DNA of 64,000 nt from Arthrobacter sp. StoSoilB20 (lineage in GTDB: Bacteria; Actinomycetota; Actinomycetes; Actinomycetales; Micrococcaceae): assembly GCF_019977295.1 (NCBI RefSeq), contig NZ_AP024651.1:3348001-3412000 (forward strand), read 5' to 3'. Shown here piece after piece: positions 10,941-21,964 of this stretch. The notes below the pieces were generated by a model that saw only the letters and a list, made by a program, of their open reading frames with translations, did not search any database and was not told the DNA's origin. The position numbers were made by a program, and so were the translations under genes. Position 1 is the stretch's first letter, and each line of letters opens with the position of its first letter.

Positions 10941-13219
10941 GAATCCGCCTTCTTCCCGTCACCTTCGTCATTGGTCCCCTCGGGTGCGGAGTCCTTGTAG
11001 TCGAAAGGCAGCGATGTCACGGCAGGAGCCGTGATGGACGCGTTTTCCGGTGTGCTGGTCTGCGTCAGGGCAGCAAGGGAGGCCGCCACGGAGTGGTCGG
11101 GTTCAATTTCCGGAGTGCTGTGGGCCCGCAGGACCACCAAGGACTTCCCGCCGACCATCAGGATCTGGTCGGGCTTGACCACTCCCGCTTCAGCACCTTC
11201 TCCGGCGGTGTCGATCATGACGTCCCAGGCTGCGGCGTACTCATCCGAAGGAATCCGGAAGCCGACTTCTTCCTGGTCTGCGTTGAAATAGAGCAGGAAG
11301 TTGACGTCCGTGATGCGACGGCCCTGCGTGTCCTGGCCATGGATGCCATCACCGTTGAGGAATACGCCAACGGACCGACCCAAGGCTTCATCCCAGTCCG
11401 ACGGGCTCATGGTGCTGGCGTCCGCGTCAAGCCATACGATGTCGGGCAGTCGCTCGCCTTCGCCTCGCAGGACCGGCCTGCCGTCGAAGAAGCGGCTGCG
11501 ACGCAGGCTCGGATGTTTGGCCCGGAGGGCACTGACGGCGGCCGTGAACTCGATCAGGGGCTGGTCCACGTTGTCCCAGTTGATCCAGGTCAGTTCCGAA
11601 TCCTGGCAGTACCCGTTGTTGTTGCCGTTCTGGGTCCTGCCGAGTTCATCGCCGTGCAGGAGCATGGGGACGCCCTGAGACAGGAACAGCGAGGCGATGA
11701 AGTTGCGCTGCTGGCGCGCCCTCAAGCCAAGGACAGTGGGATCATCCGTGGGACCTTCGGCCCCACAGTTCCACGAGCGGTTGTGCGATTCGCCGTCGTT
11801 GTTGCCTTCGCCGTTGGCCTCGTTGTGTTTCTCGTTGTAGGAGACGAGGTCCGCCAGGGTAAAACCGTCGTGGGCAGTGACGAAGTTGATCGATGCCACC
11901 GGGCGGCGGCCCGAGTGCTCGTAAAGGTCCGCGGAGCCGGTGAGCCGGGACGCGAATTCGCCCAGGGTTGAGGGTTCGCCGCGCCAGAAGTCACGCACGG
12001 TGTCGCGGTACTGGCCGTTCCATTCGGTCCATTGCGGCGGGAAGTTGCCCACCTGGTAGCCGCCGGGACCAACGTCCCATGGTTCGGCGATGAGCTTCAC
12101 CTGGGAAACCACGGGGTCCTGCTGGATGAGTTCGAAGAATGTGGAGAGTTTGTCCACATCGTAGAATTCGCGGGCAAGCGTGGATGCGAGGTCGAAACGG
12201 AACCCGTCCACGTGCATCTCGGTGACCCAGTACCGCAGGGAGTCCATCAGCAACTGCAGGGAGTGCGGGCTGCGGACATTGAGTGAGTTGCCGGTGCCGG
12301 TGTAGTCCATGTAGTACTTCTGGTCGTCTTCCACCAGGCGGTAGTACGCGGAGTTGTCGATTCCCTTGAACGAGAGGGTCGGTCCAAGGTGGTTTCCTTC
12401 GGCTGTGTGGTTGTAGACCACATCAAGGATGACTTCGATTCCGGCGGTGTGCAGTGCCCGCACCATGGCCTTGAAGTCCTGGACCTGCTGGCCAGTGTCA
12501 CCTTTGGAGCTGTAGCTGTTGTGGGGGGCAAAGAACCCAATGGTGTTGTAGCCCCAGTAGTTGTTCAGGCCCTTGTCCTGCAGGATGCCGTCATTGACGA
12601 ATTGGTGCACCGGCATGAGCTCGATCGCCGTGATTCCCAGCTTCTGCAGGTGGGAAATAACCGCCGGGTGCGCGACGCCGGCATACGTGCCGCGCTGCTC
12701 CTCCGGCACCTCGGGATGCATCTGGGTAAGGCCTTTGACGTGGGCCTCGTAGATCACGGACTTGTGATATGGAATCCGCAGCAGCTTGTCGCCGTCCCAA
12801 TCGAAGAACGGGTTGATGACGACACCCAGCATCATGTGCGGTGCCGAGTCCTCGTCATTGCGGGAGTCCGGGTCATCCATGTTGTAGGAGAACAAGGATG
12901 GATCCCAGTCGATCTGCCGGTGGATGGCCTTTGCATAAGGATCCAGCAGCAGCTTATTGGGATTGAACCTTTGGCCGGCGTCGGGGTCGTAAGGACCGTG
13001 CACCCTGTAGCCGTACTTTTGTCCGGGTTGGACCTGCGGCAGATAACAGTGCCATACGTAACCATCAACCTCGGTAACTTCTACGCGGACTTCCCCGCCG
13101 TCGTCGTCGAAGAGGCACAATTCCACTTTTTCGGCCTTCTCGCTAAACAGCGCGAAGTTGGTGCCGGTGCCGTCAAAGGTGGCACCCAGCGGATAAGCCG
13201 ATCCAGGCCAGACTTCCAT
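10937..13219 (-). CDS. glgX: Glycogen debranching enzyme GlgX/TreX
   Basis: A 760-residue GH13 isoamylase-type debranching enzyme that hydrolyses alpha-1,6 branches of glycogen. An N-terminal CBM48-like domain ([20 protein letters not shown]) is followed by the barrel with [45 protein letters not shown] and [20 protein letters not shown]. The start is ATG 13219 with AGAGGAG just upstream. A longer frame to 13255 adds 12 residues without a ribosome site. First gene of the trehalose operon; its position before treY points to the TreX role of supplying linear maltodextrin. Confidence 0.93.
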   Translation of the reverse strand: MEVWPGSAYPLGATFDGTGTNFALFSEKAEKVELCLFDDDGGEVRVEVTEVDGYVWHCYLPQVQPGQKYGYRVHGPYDPDAGQRFNPNKLLLDPYAKAIHRQIDWDPSLFSYNMDDPDSRNDEDSAPHMMLGVVINPFFDWDGDKLLRIPYHKSVIYEAHVKGLTQMHPEVPEEQRGTYAGVAHPAVISHLQKLGITAIELMPVHQFVNDGILQDKGLNNYWGYNTIGFFAPHNSYSSKGDTGQQVQDFKAMVRALHTAGIEVILDVVYNHTAEGNHLGPTLSFKGIDNSAYYRLVEDDQKYYMDYTGTGNSLNVRSPHSLQLLMDSLRYWVTEMHVDGFRFDLASTLAREFYDVDKLSTFFELIQQDPVVSQVKLIAEPWDVGPGGYQVGNFPPQWTEWNGQYRDTVRDFWRGEPSTLGEFASRLTGSADLYEHSGRRPVASINFVTAHDGFTLADLVSYNEKHNEANGEGNNDGESHNRSWNCGAEGPTDDPTVLGLRARQQRNFIASLFLSQGVPMLLHGDELGRTQNGNNNGYCQDSELTWINWDNVDQPLIEFTAAVSALRAKHPSLRRSRFFDGRPVLRGEGERLPDIVWLDADASTMSPSDWDEALGRSVGVFLNGDGIHGQDTQGRRITDVNFLLYFNADQEEVGFRIPSDEYAAAWDVMIDTAGEGAEAGVVKPDQILMVGGKSLVVLRAHSTPEIEPDHSVAASLAALTQTSTPENASITAPAVTSLPFDYKDSAPEGTNDEGDGKKADS

Positions 13220-13287
13220 GCGTTCTCCTCTTGATGATGCGAACAACTGTTGCAAGCCTACTCATGACCCCGACAACGACAGTAACC

Positions 13288-14865
13288 TTAGGGTCTTGTT
13301 CGGTCGTATTCCGCGCTGAGCGAACCAATCACACGCGGTATCGCCGACATGATCGCGGAAGCTGTAAGGGGCCCTCCGTTGAATTCTTCCGAAGCCTGCG
13401 ATCCAGCCCGCCCGTGAAGGCTCGCAGCAACGGCAGCCAATGCAGCCCAGCGGTCCTCAACGTCCAGGCCCAGGCCGGCATATGCGCCGTCGTCGTCCTT
13501 GATGGATTCCGCGCTTTGGGCGAGCAAAGCGCCCAGGATACCGGCCAGGACATCGCCACTGCCTGCGGTCGCCATCCAGGCCGTGCCTTCGGACTGGCTG
13601 AAAACAACGCCCGACGGCGACGCCACCAGTGTGGTGGCTCCCTTCAGGAGCACCGTGGCGCCGGTTTGTTGTGCGGCCTGACGTACCCAGTGCAGCGGTC
13701 GCGATTCCACGTCCTCCCGCGTCACGGCCATCTCACCGGTTGAGGGCAGCGACTCGAGGAGAGTGGCCAGTTCTCCAGCGTGTGGCGTCAGGATCCAGTG
13801 GGCCGGGCAGTGGTCCGGCAGGAGGCTTAAAGCACCTGCATCCACTACCACGGGCAGATCCGCGGCCAAGGCAGTCGCAGCAGCGGACCTGGCCCGCTCA
13901 AGCTGCTCTTCCCCATCGACGCCGGAGCCCAGCAACCATGCTTGGACCCGGCCGGGTTTCTCCGGTTCCCACAGAGCTTCCGGGGTTTTGGCCAGCACCA
14001 ACTGCGCTACCGCTTGGGGACCGGCGTAACGCACCATCCCGGCGCCCGCGAGGGCCGCCGCATGGACGCCCAGGACAGCGGCACCGGCAAACCGCACCGA
14101 GCCCGCCACAACGCCCAGGACACCCCGCGTGTATTTGTGTGCCCGGCGTCCGGGACGGGGCAGCACTGCGGAAATTTCTGCAGAAGTGAGGCGGCGGAGC
14201 TCCGGCCGGGTGGATTCGAGCAACTCTTCAATGCCGATGTCCACCACCTGGACCCGGCCCGAACAGCCTTCCCCCGGGTCGGTCATGAGGCCTGCTTTGA
14301 CGCCGCCAAACGTCACCGTAACGTCCGCATCCAGCACAGGCCAGTGGACTTCGCCTGTGGTGGCATCCAGCCCGCTGGGCAGATCGCAGGCCACTACCAA
14401 GGCGGGACGCAGTTCCTGAAGGGAAGCAATAAGTTCCGCGGAGGTCCCACGGAGGCCTCCACGGGCACCCGTGCCAAGCAGGGCATCAATGATCACGTCA
14501 TTTCCTGCGCATACGACTGCGAGTTCCTCAGCGTTCCCCGGCTCGAGGTAGAGGGTCCGACCACCGGCTGCCTTGAAGGCTGCCAACGCCTCGGGATGGA
14601 CTTCAGCAGCGGCGAGGACCGCCGTCGTGCGCATTCCCTGGCGTGCCAGCAGCGCTGCCGCAAAGAGGCCATCGCCACCATTGTTGCCCTTGCCTGCCAG
14701 GACGGTGACGCTGGCACCGGCCAGCCGGCGCCGTGTCCTGACTTCGCGTGCTACGGCCTGGGCCAGCCCATAGGCTGCCCGTTGCATGAGAACAGCGCCC
14801 CCACCGGCGTCCAGGTACGGTTGTTCCGCATCCCTGATCTGTTGTCCGGTGAAGGCGCTGATCAT
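13288..14865 (-). CDS. nnr: Bifunctional NAD(P)H-hydrate epimerase / ADP-dependent dehydratase
   Basis: A 525-residue repair enzyme for hydrated NADH and NADPH. The N-terminal YjeF_N epimerase domain (about residues 1-220) carries GKGNNGGDGLFAAALL and VIDALLGTGARG. The C-terminal carbohydrate-kinase-like dehydratase domain carries ILTPHAGELATLL, TVLLKGATTLVA and GSGDVLAGILGALLAQ. The fused arrangement and the length match the bacterial Nnr. It lies 17 bases downstream of acpS and is probably co-transcribed with glmS and acpS. Confidence 0.94.
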   Translation of the reverse strand: MISAFTGQQIRDAEQPYLDAGGGAVLMQRAAYGLAQAVAREVRTRRRLAGASVTVLAGKGNNGGDGLFAAALLARQGMRTTAVLAAAEVHPEALAAFKAAGGRTLYLEPGNAEELAVVCAGNDVIIDALLGTGARGGLRGTSAELIASLQELRPALVVACDLPSGLDATTGEVHWPVLDADVTVTFGGVKAGLMTDPGEGCSGRVQVVDIGIEELLESTRPELRRLTSAEISAVLPRPGRRAHKYTRGVLGVVAGSVRFAGAAVLGVHAAALAGAGMVRYAGPQAVAQLVLAKTPEALWEPEKPGRVQAWLLGSGVDGEEQLERARSAAATALAADLPVVVDAGALSLLPDHCPAHWILTPHAGELATLLESLPSTGEMAVTREDVESRPLHWVRQAAQQTGATVLLKGATTLVASPSGVVFSQSEGTAWMATAGSGDVLAGILGALLAQSAESIKDDDGAYAGLGLDVEDRWAALAAVAASLHGRAGSQASEEFNGGPLTASAIMSAIPRVIGSLSAEYDRTRP

Positions 14866-14882
14866 TGTTCTTGAGAGTCCGC

Positions 14883-15230
14883 TTAGCCCTCGGCGAGCAC
14901 AGTGGCCGTGGCAATGCCACCGTCATGGCTCATGGACAAGTGCCAGCGCTTGACGCCCTTGGCCTCAGCCACTGCCAGCACCGTGCCCTTGACCTGGACC
15001 GTGGGGCCGTTCTCATCGAGGCCAATCCAGCAGTCCTGCCAGTTCATGCCCGCGGGGGCACCCAGAACCTTGGCCACGGCTTCCTTGGCCGCAAAACGGG
15101 CAGCCAGGGAACGGGTGTTCAATTCCCGTTCGGCAGGAACAAACAGCCGATCCCGGAGCCCGGGCGTCCGCTCCAGCTGCCTGCCGAACCGCTCGATGTC
15201 TACGACGTCTACGCCAATGCCAACAATCAT
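14883..15230 (-). CDS. acpS: Holo-[acyl-carrier-protein] synthase
   Basis: A 115-residue phosphopantetheinyl transferase that activates acyl-carrier protein for fatty-acid synthesis using CoA. The magnesium-binding motif [14 protein letters not shown] at the N-terminus and [15 protein letters not shown] in the middle are family signatures, and the C-terminal [16 protein letters not shown] is also typical. The start lies 4 bases from the glmS stop, so the two are probably translated from one message. Confidence 0.95.
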
Positions 15231-15234
15231 GGCG

Positions 15235-17118
15235 TTATTCTACGGTCACGCTCTTGGCGAGGTTGCGCGGCTGGTCTACGTCGTAGCCCTTGGCGCCGGC
15301 CAATTCAGCGGCAAAGATCTGCAGCGGAACAGTGGTGAGCAGCGGCATCAACAGGGTGGGCGTCTCCGGTACGTAGAAGACCTGCTCTGCGTAATCCTTG
15401 ACCGACTCGTCGCCTTCTTCGGCAATGACCAGGGTGCGCGCACCACGTGCACGGACTTCCTGGATGTTGCTGACGACCTTTGAGTGCAGGGAGTCGCGGC
15501 CACGCGGGGACGGAACCACGACGAAGACCGGCTGGCCATCGTCGATCAGGGCGATCGGACCGTGCTTGAGCTCGCCGGCAGCGAAGCCTTCAGCGTGGAT
15601 GTAGGCGATTTCCTTGAGCTTCAAGGCGCCTTCCAGGGCAACCGGGTAGCCCACGTGACGGCCAAGGAACAGCACGGACTTTTCGTCCTTCATGCTGCGC
15701 GCGAGCTCGCGCAGGGGCCCTGCGTTGTCCAGGATGTGCTGGATCTTGGCGGGGATCTTGTTGAGGTCCGCCAGGACGTCCTTGATCTGGCCCGAGAAGA
15801 TGTTGCCGCGCAGCTGGGCAAGGTACAGGCCCAGGAGGTAAGCGGCCGTGATCTGCGCCAGGAATGCCTTGGTGGAGGCAACCGCGATTTCCGGGCCGGC
15901 GTGCGTGTAGAGCACGGCGTCGGATTCGCGCGGGATGGTGGAACCGTTGGTGTTGCAGATGGAGATCGTCTTGGCGCCTTGTTCACGGGCGTAGCGGACG
16001 GCCATCAGGGTGTCCATGGTCTCACCGGACTGGCTGATGGAAACCACCAGGGTGTTGGAGTCCACAATCGGATCGCGGTAGCGGAACTCGTGGGCGAGCT
16101 CCACCTCCGTGGGGATCCGGCACCAGTTCTCAATCGCGTACTTGGCCACCAGGCCGGCATAAGCCGCGGTGCCGCAAGCGAGCACGATGATCTTGTCAAC
16201 CTGCTTGAGGAGTTCGGGGTCGATGCGGACCTCGTCCAGCGTCAGCTTGCCATCGAGGTCCGAGCGGCCCAGGAGGGTCTGTGCAACAGCGTCAGGCTGA
16301 TCGTGGATTTCCTTCTCCATGAAGGAGTTGAAGCCACCCTTTTCGGCCGATGCCGGGTCCCAGTCGACGTGGTATTCCTTGCCTTCGGCAGGAGCGCCGA
16401 AGAAGTCGGTGATTTCCACGGAGTCCGCGGTGATGGTGACGATCTGGTCCTGGCCCAGTTCCACGGCGCGGCGGGTGTAGTCGATAAAGCCGGAGACGTC
16501 CGAGCCGAGGAAGTTCTCTCCTTCGCCCAGGCCAACCACCAGCGGGGAGTTGCGGCGGGCAGCTACGACGACGTCGGGCTGGTCTGCGTGGACTGCAAGA
16601 AGGGTGAAGGCGCCTTCAAGGCGCTGGCAGGCCAGGCGCATCGCTTCGGTGAGGTTTCCGCCGTCGCCATTGAGCTGGGTGCGGAAGATATCGCCAACAA
16701 GCGCGGCGGCAACTTCGGTGTCGGTTTCGGACTCGAAGGTAACGCCCTTTGCCAGGAGCTCCTGCTTGAGTTCAGCGAAGTTCTCAATGATGCCGTTGTG
16801 AATAAGTGCAAGGCGGCCGCCATCGGAAAGGTGCGGGTGCGCGTTGCGGTCGGTCGGGCCACCGTGGGTAGCCCAACGGGTATGGCCGATGCCGGTCAGG
16901 GATTCAGGAACTGGATTTGCTTCCAGTTCACCGATCAGGTTGCTCAGCTTGCCGGACTTTTTACGGGATGAGATTTTCCCGTCAGCCACCACTGCGACGC
17001 CAGCGGAGTCATAGCCGCGATACTCAAGACGACGCAGCCCTTCCACGACGACGTCAAGGGCGCTGTGACCAGCTGCCTTGCGAGACGAATTGCCAACATA
17101 GCCTACGATTCCACACAT
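15235..17118 (-). CDS. glmS: Glutamine--fructose-6-phosphate aminotransferase (isomerizing)
   Basis: A 627-residue enzyme that makes glucosamine 6-phosphate from fructose 6-phosphate and glutamine, the entry to UDP-GlcNAc and hence peptidoglycan and mycothiol. The N-terminal nucleophile Cys2 lies in [10 protein letters not shown]. The glutaminase domain includes [19 protein letters not shown], and two SIS sugar-isomerase domains follow ([19 protein letters not shown]). The C-terminus [13 protein letters not shown] is the conserved family end. The start must be ATG 17118 because Cys must be residue 2; the longer frame to 17202 has extra N-terminal sequence. glmM lies about 2 kb away. Confidence 0.96.
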
Positions 17119-17257
17119 GGGTACTAGCCTAACGGCTAGCGCAAACAACTGACGTGGGACATCCCAGCTCTTCCCCTTGCCAGTATGATGTCCAACCCTC
17201 ACAATTCACCCTCCCGTCGTCGCGCATTTCCTGTTCCGCCTCGCGGAGGGCAGAATC

Positions 17258-18229
17258 ATGAGCGTGACTTTGCAACGCACCGAAGCTAATGGCGACGGCG
17301 CTTCCCCGTTTGTAGAGCTGGACCGTCAAACGTGGTCCAGGCTTGCAGCGCAGATGGAGCAGCCCCTCAACGAAGAGGACATCTTCCGTCTCCGCGGACT
17401 CGGCGACCCCTTGGACATGAAGGAAGTCAGGGAGGTCTACCTCCCCCTTTCCCGGCTCCTGCACCTGTATGTACAGGCTTCGCACCAGCTCCATGCAGCC
17501 ACCACCACGTTCCTGGGCGAACAGACCCAGCGCACACCGTTCGTGATCGGCGTCGCCGGCTCAGTGGCCGTTGGCAAGTCCACCATCGCCCGCGTGCTCC
17601 GCGAAATGCTGCGGCGCTGGCCCGGGACCCCCAATGTGGAACTCATCACCACGGACGGATTCCTTTATCCTTTGGCCGAGCTGAAGCGCCGGCACCTTTT
17701 GGAGCGCAAAGGTTTTCCCGAGTCCTACGACAGGCGCGGACTGCTTCGCTTCGTCTCCGAAGTCAAAGGTGGCGCGGAAGAAGTGCGGGCGCCGTGGTAT
17801 TCCCACGTAACGTACGACATCGTGCCGGGGAAGGAAGTCGTGGTGCGGCGTCCCGACGTCCTGATTGTCGAGGGTCTCAACGTCCTGGCTCCCGCCCGTC
17901 CCCGCATGGACGGCAAGCAGGGACTGGCAGTCAGCGACTTCTTCGACTTTTCCATCTACGTGGACGCCAAAACCTCCTACATCGAGGAATGGTACGTGGA
18001 CCGTTTCCGCAAACTGCGCACCACCGCATTCGCGCAGCCGGAATCCTACTTCCACCGCTACGCCACGCTGTCCGATGACGACGCCGAATCCACCGCACGC
18101 GGCATCTGGAAGCGCATCAACGAACCAAACCTCGAAGAAAACGTGCTGCCAACACGCGGGCGCGCCCAATTGGTGTTGACCAAGGACGCAGACCACTCCA
18201 TCCGCCGGATGCTGCTGAGGAAGGTCTAG
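17258..18229 (+). CDS. coaA: Type I pantothenate kinase
   Basis: A 323-residue P-loop kinase that phosphorylates pantothenate, the first step of CoA synthesis. The Walker A motif [16 protein letters not shown] is at about residues 99-114. The downstream [26 protein letters not shown] and [10 protein letters not shown] are typical of CoaA (PanK-I), not of the CoaX type. ATG 17258 has a GGAGG box 9 bases upstream. The gene diverges from glmS and is followed after one base by the carboxypeptidase gene. Confidence 0.95.
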   Translation: MSVTLQRTEANGDGASPFVELDRQTWSRLAAQMEQPLNEEDIFRLRGLGDPLDMKEVREVYLPLSRLLHLYVQASHQLHAATTTFLGEQTQRTPFVIGVAGSVAVGKSTIARVLREMLRRWPGTPNVELITTDGFLYPLAELKRRHLLERKGFPESYDRRGLLRFVSEVKGGAEEVRAPWYSHVTYDIVPGKEVVVRRPDVLIVEGLNVLAPARPRMDGKQGLAVSDFFDFSIYVDAKTSYIEEWYVDRFRKLRTTAFAQPESYFHRYATLSDDDAESTARGIWKRINEPNLEENVLPTRGRAQLVLTKDADHSIRRMLLRKV

Positions 18230-18230
18230 C

Positions 18231-19100
18231 GTGGCCGACTCCCATAAGCTCCCGAGCCGGCGCGTTTTTACAGGCTTGCTCACCGCCGGAGCTGGAATGG
18301 CGGCATTGGCTGCGTGCACACCTGAGAAGGCTGTCCCCTCCCCCGTAGCTGCAAACGCCGCCAGTGAAGCCGCTGCGCCGTCTGCAGCCCCCTCCAGCGC
18401 CCCCGCTACGGAGTCTGCGGCTGTTTCCCCGTCCCCCAGCGCGGAGTCCCCCACCGCGGCACCATCCAGTTCGGCACCGTCCAGCGCCGTTGCACCCCAG
18501 CATTCCCTCACTGACCCCGCCAGCCCTTGGGTGATCGTCAACAAGCACCGCCCACTGATCCCTCAGGACTTCGTCCCGGCCGATTTGGTCCAGCCGAAGG
18601 TCCGACTCGCCGTCAGCGGCGAAGCTTCCCTGCTTAACAGCACGACGGCGGCTGCCGCGGAAAAGATGTTCGGCGCGGCGGCAACAGAGGGCATCATCAT
18701 GACCTTGGCTTCGGGCTACCGTTCCTACTCCACCCAAGTGGCCACGTACGGAGGGTACGTCGCCAGCACGGGGCAGGCGGCTGCGGACCGCGCCTCAGCC
18801 CGCCCGGGTCACTCCGAGCACCAGACGGGCTGGTCCTTCGATATCGGCGACGGGGGTGGAGCCTGCAGCTTCCAGCCGTGCTTTGCTGAGCAGCCCTCGG
18901 CGGTCTGGGCCAAGGCCAACGCCCACAGGTTCGGTTTTGTGGTCCGCTATCCCTGGATGCTCCACGACACCACCGGGTACTTCTACGAGTCCTGGCACTT
19001 GCGGTATATCGGCGTGGAAGCGGCAACCGACATGGCCACGCGCGGCATTGCCACCCTGGAAGAGTACTTCGGGCTCGAAGCAGCCCCGGACTACCTCTAA
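18231..19100 (+). CDS. Tat-exported lipoprotein D-alanyl-D-alanine carboxypeptidase (VanY family)
   Basis: A 289-residue protein starting at GTG 18231. Residues 1-25 form a twin-arginine lipoprotein signal (SRRVFTGLL, then a lipobox ending ALAAC), so it should be lipid-anchored outside the membrane. A Ser/Ala/Pro-rich spacer of about 70 residues follows. The C-terminal VanY/peptidase M15 domain has SGYRSYSTQ, RPGHSEHQTGWSFDIGD and ESWHLRYIG, which hold the zinc-binding His, Asp, His set and the catalytic Glu. It trims D-Ala from peptidoglycan stems. It begins 1 base after the coaA stop and looks co-transcribed with it. Confidence 0.88.
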   Translation: MADSHKLPSRRVFTGLLTAGAGMAALAACTPEKAVPSPVAANAASEAAAPSAAPSSAPATESAAVSPSPSAESPTAAPSSSAPSSAVAPQHSLTDPASPWVIVNKHRPLIPQDFVPADLVQPKVRLAVSGEASLLNSTTAAAAEKMFGAAATEGIIMTLASGYRSYSTQVATYGGYVASTGQAAADRASARPGHSEHQTGWSFDIGDGGGACSFQPCFAEQPSAVWAKANAHRFGFVVRYPWMLHDTTGYFYESWHLRYIGVEAATDMATRGIATLEEYFGLEAAPDYL

Positions 19101-19110
19101 GCCCTTAAAC

Positions 19111-19154
19111 AGCGTCGGCCCGCTCCCCTGGCGTCCAGGGTGCGGGCCGATGCT
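19111..19154. terminator. Bidirectional terminator between the VanY-type gene and glmM
   Basis: Outer arms 19111-19123 and 19142-19154 pair over 13 bases with one G-T wobble. An inner CCCTGG/CCAGGG stem extends the structure. It sits between convergent stop codons at 19100 and 19167. Confidence 0.75.
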
Positions 19155-19166
19155 CATTCAAACTTC

Positions 19167-20531
19167 CTAGACGGTCATTTCGCTGGACACGCCCAGTCGT
19201 TCTTTGACCACTGCGGCAAGACTGTTGCAGATGCGCTCAGCTGTTTCCATATCAGCGGCTTCCACCATGACACGGACCAAAGCTTCAGTACCTGACGGGC
19301 GGAGCAGCACGCGGCCGGTCTCACCCAATTCCAGCTCGGCGGCAGCAACAGCCGCTGCCACGCCTTCGTCGGTGCCGGCGCGGGCCTTGTCGACGCCCTT
19401 GACGTTGATCATCAGCTGCGGGAGCTTGGTCATGGCCGTGGAGAGTTCCTTGAGGCTGCGGCCGGTCAGGGCGACCTGCGCCGCGAGCTGCAGGCCGGTC
19501 AGGACGCCGTCGCCTGTGGTGGCGTAGTCGGAGAAGATCACGTGGCCGGACTGTTCCCCGCCAAGGTTGTAGCCGCCGTCGCGCATTTCTTCCAGGACGT
19601 AGCGGTCGCCGACGCCGGTTTCACGAATGGTGATGCCGGCGTTCTTGAGGGCAATCTTAAGGCCGAGGTTGCTCATGACCGTGGCCACCAGGATGTTGTC
19701 CTTGAGCTTCCCTGCATCATTGAGGGCCAGCGCGAGGATGGCCATGATCTGGTCACCATCCACTTCATTGCCTTCGTGGTCCACGGCAAGGCAACGGTCG
19801 GCGTCGCCGTCGTGGGCTACCCCAAGATCTGCACCGTGCTTGACCACGGCTTCCTTCAGCGGGCCCAGGTGTGTGGAGCCCACACCTTCGTTGATGTTCA
19901 GGCCGTCCGGCTCAGCGCCGATCACTACAACATCAGCGCCGGCGTCCTTGAACACCTGGGGCGAGCAACCACTCGCTGCACCGTGGGCACAGTCGAGGAC
20001 TACTTTGAGGCCGTCCAGGCGCTTGGGCAGCGTACCCAGCAGGTGCACGATGTAGCGGTCCTCAGCGTCGGAGAAGCGCTGGATGCGTCCGACGTCGGCT
20101 CCCACGGGGCGCTGCGGCTCTTTGCCAAGCTGTGCCTCGATGGCGTCTTCGACGTGGTCCGGGAGCTTCTGGCCGCCGCGGGCGAAGAACTTGATCCCGT
20201 TGTCCGGCGCGGGGTTGTGGGAGGCCGAGAGCATGACGCCGAAATCGGCGTCGAGGTCTGCCACCAGGTAAGCGGCCGCAGGGGTGGGAAGAACACCGGC
20301 GTCATAGACGTCGATTCCGGAGCTGGAAAGCCCGGCTTCCACGGCGGCTGCGAGGAACTCGCCACTCGCTCTGGGGTCCCTGGCGACGACGGCGCGCGGC
20401 CGCTTGCCATTGGTTGTGCGGTCATGGCCGAGTACGACGGCGGCGGCCTGTGCGAGCTGCATAGCCAGCTCGGCGGTGAGCAATCCGTTCGCGAGACCGC
20501 GCACGCCATCTGTTCCAAATAATCTAGACAT
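19167..20531 (-). CDS. glmM: Phosphoglucosamine mutase
   Basis: A 454-residue enzyme that converts glucosamine 6-phosphate to glucosamine 1-phosphate, the step after Glm[16 protein letters not shown] at the N-terminus and the phosphoserine loop [17 protein letters not shown] are diagnostic of GlmM. The magnesium loop [13 protein letters not shown] and the phosphate-binding [17 protein letters not shown] are also present. It follows rplM-rpsI on the same strand but is separated from them by a strong hairpin, so it probably has its own promoter in 20532-20620. Confidence 0.96.
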   Translation of the reverse strand: MSRLFGTDGVRGLANGLLTAELAMQLAQAAAVVLGHDRTTNGKRPRAVVARDPRASGEFLAAAVEAGLSSSGIDVYDAGVLPTPAAAYLVADLDADFGVMLSASHNPAPDNGIKFFARGGQKLPDHVEDAIEAQLGKEPQRPVGADVGRIQRFSDAEDRYIVHLLGTLPKRLDGLKVVLDCAHGAASGCSPQVFKDAGADVVVIGAEPDGLNINEGVGSTHLGPLKEAVVKHGADLGVAHDGDADRCLAVDHEGNEVDGDQIMAILALALNDAGKLKDNILVATVMSNLGLKIALKNAGITIRETGVGDRYVLEEMRDGGYNLGGEQSGHVIFSDYATTGDGVLTGLQLAAQVALTGRSLKELSTAMTKLPQLMINVKGVDKARAGTDEGVAAAVAAAELELGETGRVLLRPSGTEALVRVMVEAADMETAERICNSLAAVVKERLGVSSEMTV

Positions 20532-20622
20532 CGGCTCAAGTTTAGACGACTACGGGACACCATCAGTTCAGGGGCGTGTCGGAGCGTCATATGGACGGGC
20601 TTCAACGGTGGGTGTTTAACGG

Positions 20623-20661
20623 CGAAAGCCCGCCCCGCCGAAGTGGCGGAACGGGCTTTCG
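20623..20661 (-). terminator. Intrinsic terminator after rpsI
   Basis: The outer stem CGAAAGCCCG (20623-20632) pairs with 20652-20661, and an inner CGCC/GGCG stem extends it. It lies 27 bases past the rpsI stop. A second small hairpin CCCCC-GCAA-GGGGG precedes it at about 20665-20678. Confidence 0.8.
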
Positions 20662-20687
20662 ATACCCCCGCAAGGGGGCCAAGCAGA

Positions 20688-21194
20688 TTAACGCTTGGAG
20701 TACTGCTGGGCCTTGCGTGCCTTCTTGAGACCAGCCTTCTTACGCTCGATGACGCGGGCGTCACGGCGCAGGTAACCGGCCTTCTTGAGGGTGGCGCGGT
20801 TGTTGTCGACGTCGATCTCGTTCAGCGAGCGAGCAACACCGAGACGCAGTGCACCGGCCTGGCCGGAGATGCCACCGCCGTGGATACGGGCGATAACGTC
20901 GTAAGCGCCTTCAAGATCAAGGATCTTGAAGGGCTCGTTGACATCCTGCTGGTGCAGTTTGTTCGGGAAGTAGTTGTCCAGCGTGCGGCCGTTGATGGTC
21001 CACTTGCCGGAACCCGGAACAACGCGAACGCGTGCAACGGCTTCCTTGCGACGGCCAACAGCTGCACCGGCAACGGTCAGTGCCGGGCGCTCCTTCTTGG
21101 GCGCATCTTCAGCAGATGTGCTTTCAGAGGTGTAGCTGGTGAGGGTTTCCTCAGCCTCGACGGCTTCGGCGGTCAGTTCTTCGTTCTGAGCCAC
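20688..21194 (-). CDS. rpsI: 30S ribosomal protein S9
   Basis: 168 residues. The conserved S9 core begins near residue 45 ([17 protein letters not shown]) and ends in the universal basic tail [12 protein letters not shown], which reaches toward the P-site tRNA. The first 40 or so residues are a Glu/Thr/Ser-rich extension typical of actinobacterial S9. It lies 39 bases after rplM, the usual rplM-rpsI pair. Confidence 0.97.
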   Translation of the reverse strand: MAQNEELTAEAVEAEETLTSYTSESTSAEDAPKKERPALTVAGAAVGRRKEAVARVRVVPGSGKWTINGRTLDNYFPNKLHQQDVNEPFKILDLEGAYDVIARIHGGGISGQAGALRLGVARSLNEIDVDNNRATLKKAGYLRRDARVIERKKAGLKKARKAQQYSKR

Positions 21195-21233
21195 GGTTCT
21201 CCTTGTAATAAAAAGTTTAGTTGGTGGCCAGGA

Positions 21234-21677
21234 CTACTGGGCGACCTGGGTGATTTCGAAAGTCTTCGGCTGCTGTGCAGCGTGGGGGTGCTCAGCGCCA
21301 CGGTAGACCTTGAGCTTGCCCAACTGCTGTGCAGCGAGAGAGTTCTTGGGGAGCATGCCCTTGATGGCCTTCTCAACAGCGCGAACCGGGTTGGATTCCA
21401 ACAGCTCGGCGTAGTTGACGGAGGTCAGGCCGCCCGGGTAACCGGAGTGGCGGTATGCGCGCTTCTGCTCCAGCTTGGCGCCGGTGAGGGCAACCTTTTC
21501 AGCGTTGATGATGATGACGAAGTCGCCCATGTCCATGTGGGACGCAAAGGTCGGCTTGTGCTTTCCGCGCAGCAGTGTTGCGGTCTGGCTGGCAAGACGA
21601 CCAAGGACAACGTCGGTGGCGTCAATGACGTGCCACTGGCGGTTGATATCGCCGGGCTTCGGGGTGTACGTACGCAC
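21234..21677 (-). CDS. rplM: 50S ribosomal protein L13
   Basis: 147 residues, the usual size. The N-terminus [19 protein letters not shown] and [19 protein letters not shown] are conserved L13 sequence, as is [14 protein letters not shown]. Translation starts at GTG 21677. It is an early-assembling 23S rRNA-binding protein and the first gene of the rplM-rpsI operon. The promoter should lie in the 280-base leader upstream. Confidence 0.97.
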   Translation of the reverse strand: MRTYTPKPGDINRQWHVIDATDVVLGRLASQTATLLRGKHKPTFASHMDMGDFVIIINAEKVALTGAKLEQKRAYRHSGYPGGLTSVNYAELLESNPVRAVEKAIKGMLPKNSLAAQQLGKLKVYRGAEHPHAAQQPKTFEITQVAQ

Positions 21678-21964
21678 GGTTTTGCCTCGTTCTTGTTCTG
21701 GCGTTCATGTTTTAGGCGACACGCAGTGAGGCGTGTACCTACTATGTATGCGCTACCGGAGCAGAGGTGAGGGCTCTATGTACCAGTCATCCCAGGATCT
21801 CGATATGCCCCAGGAGTTAGCGATCCTGCAACTGGATCCCCCGCAAGGCATGTGTCATCGAGATAGGACACGCACAACGACTCTAAACAATACCTTCAAC
21901 GGGGCGTCCGGGTCAAAATGGGGTAACCGCCCCTGGGGGCAGCGCGCTGATTAAGGGAGAGCAC
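21678..21964. promoter_or_regulatory. Divergent intergenic region between rplM and the tad locus
   Basis: It must hold the rplM promoter on the minus strand and a promoter for the prepilin peptidase gene on the plus strand. I see no confident -35/-10 pair for either. AAGGGAG at 21954-21960 is the ribosome site of the peptidase gene. The small open frame at 21733-21954 has no ribosome site or recognisable protein and is not called. Confidence 0.4.

Noticed and set aside
21733..21954. 73-codon open frame upstream of the prepilin peptidase gene
   Set aside because: No ribosome site, no recognisable protein; it lies in the rplM leader/promoter region.
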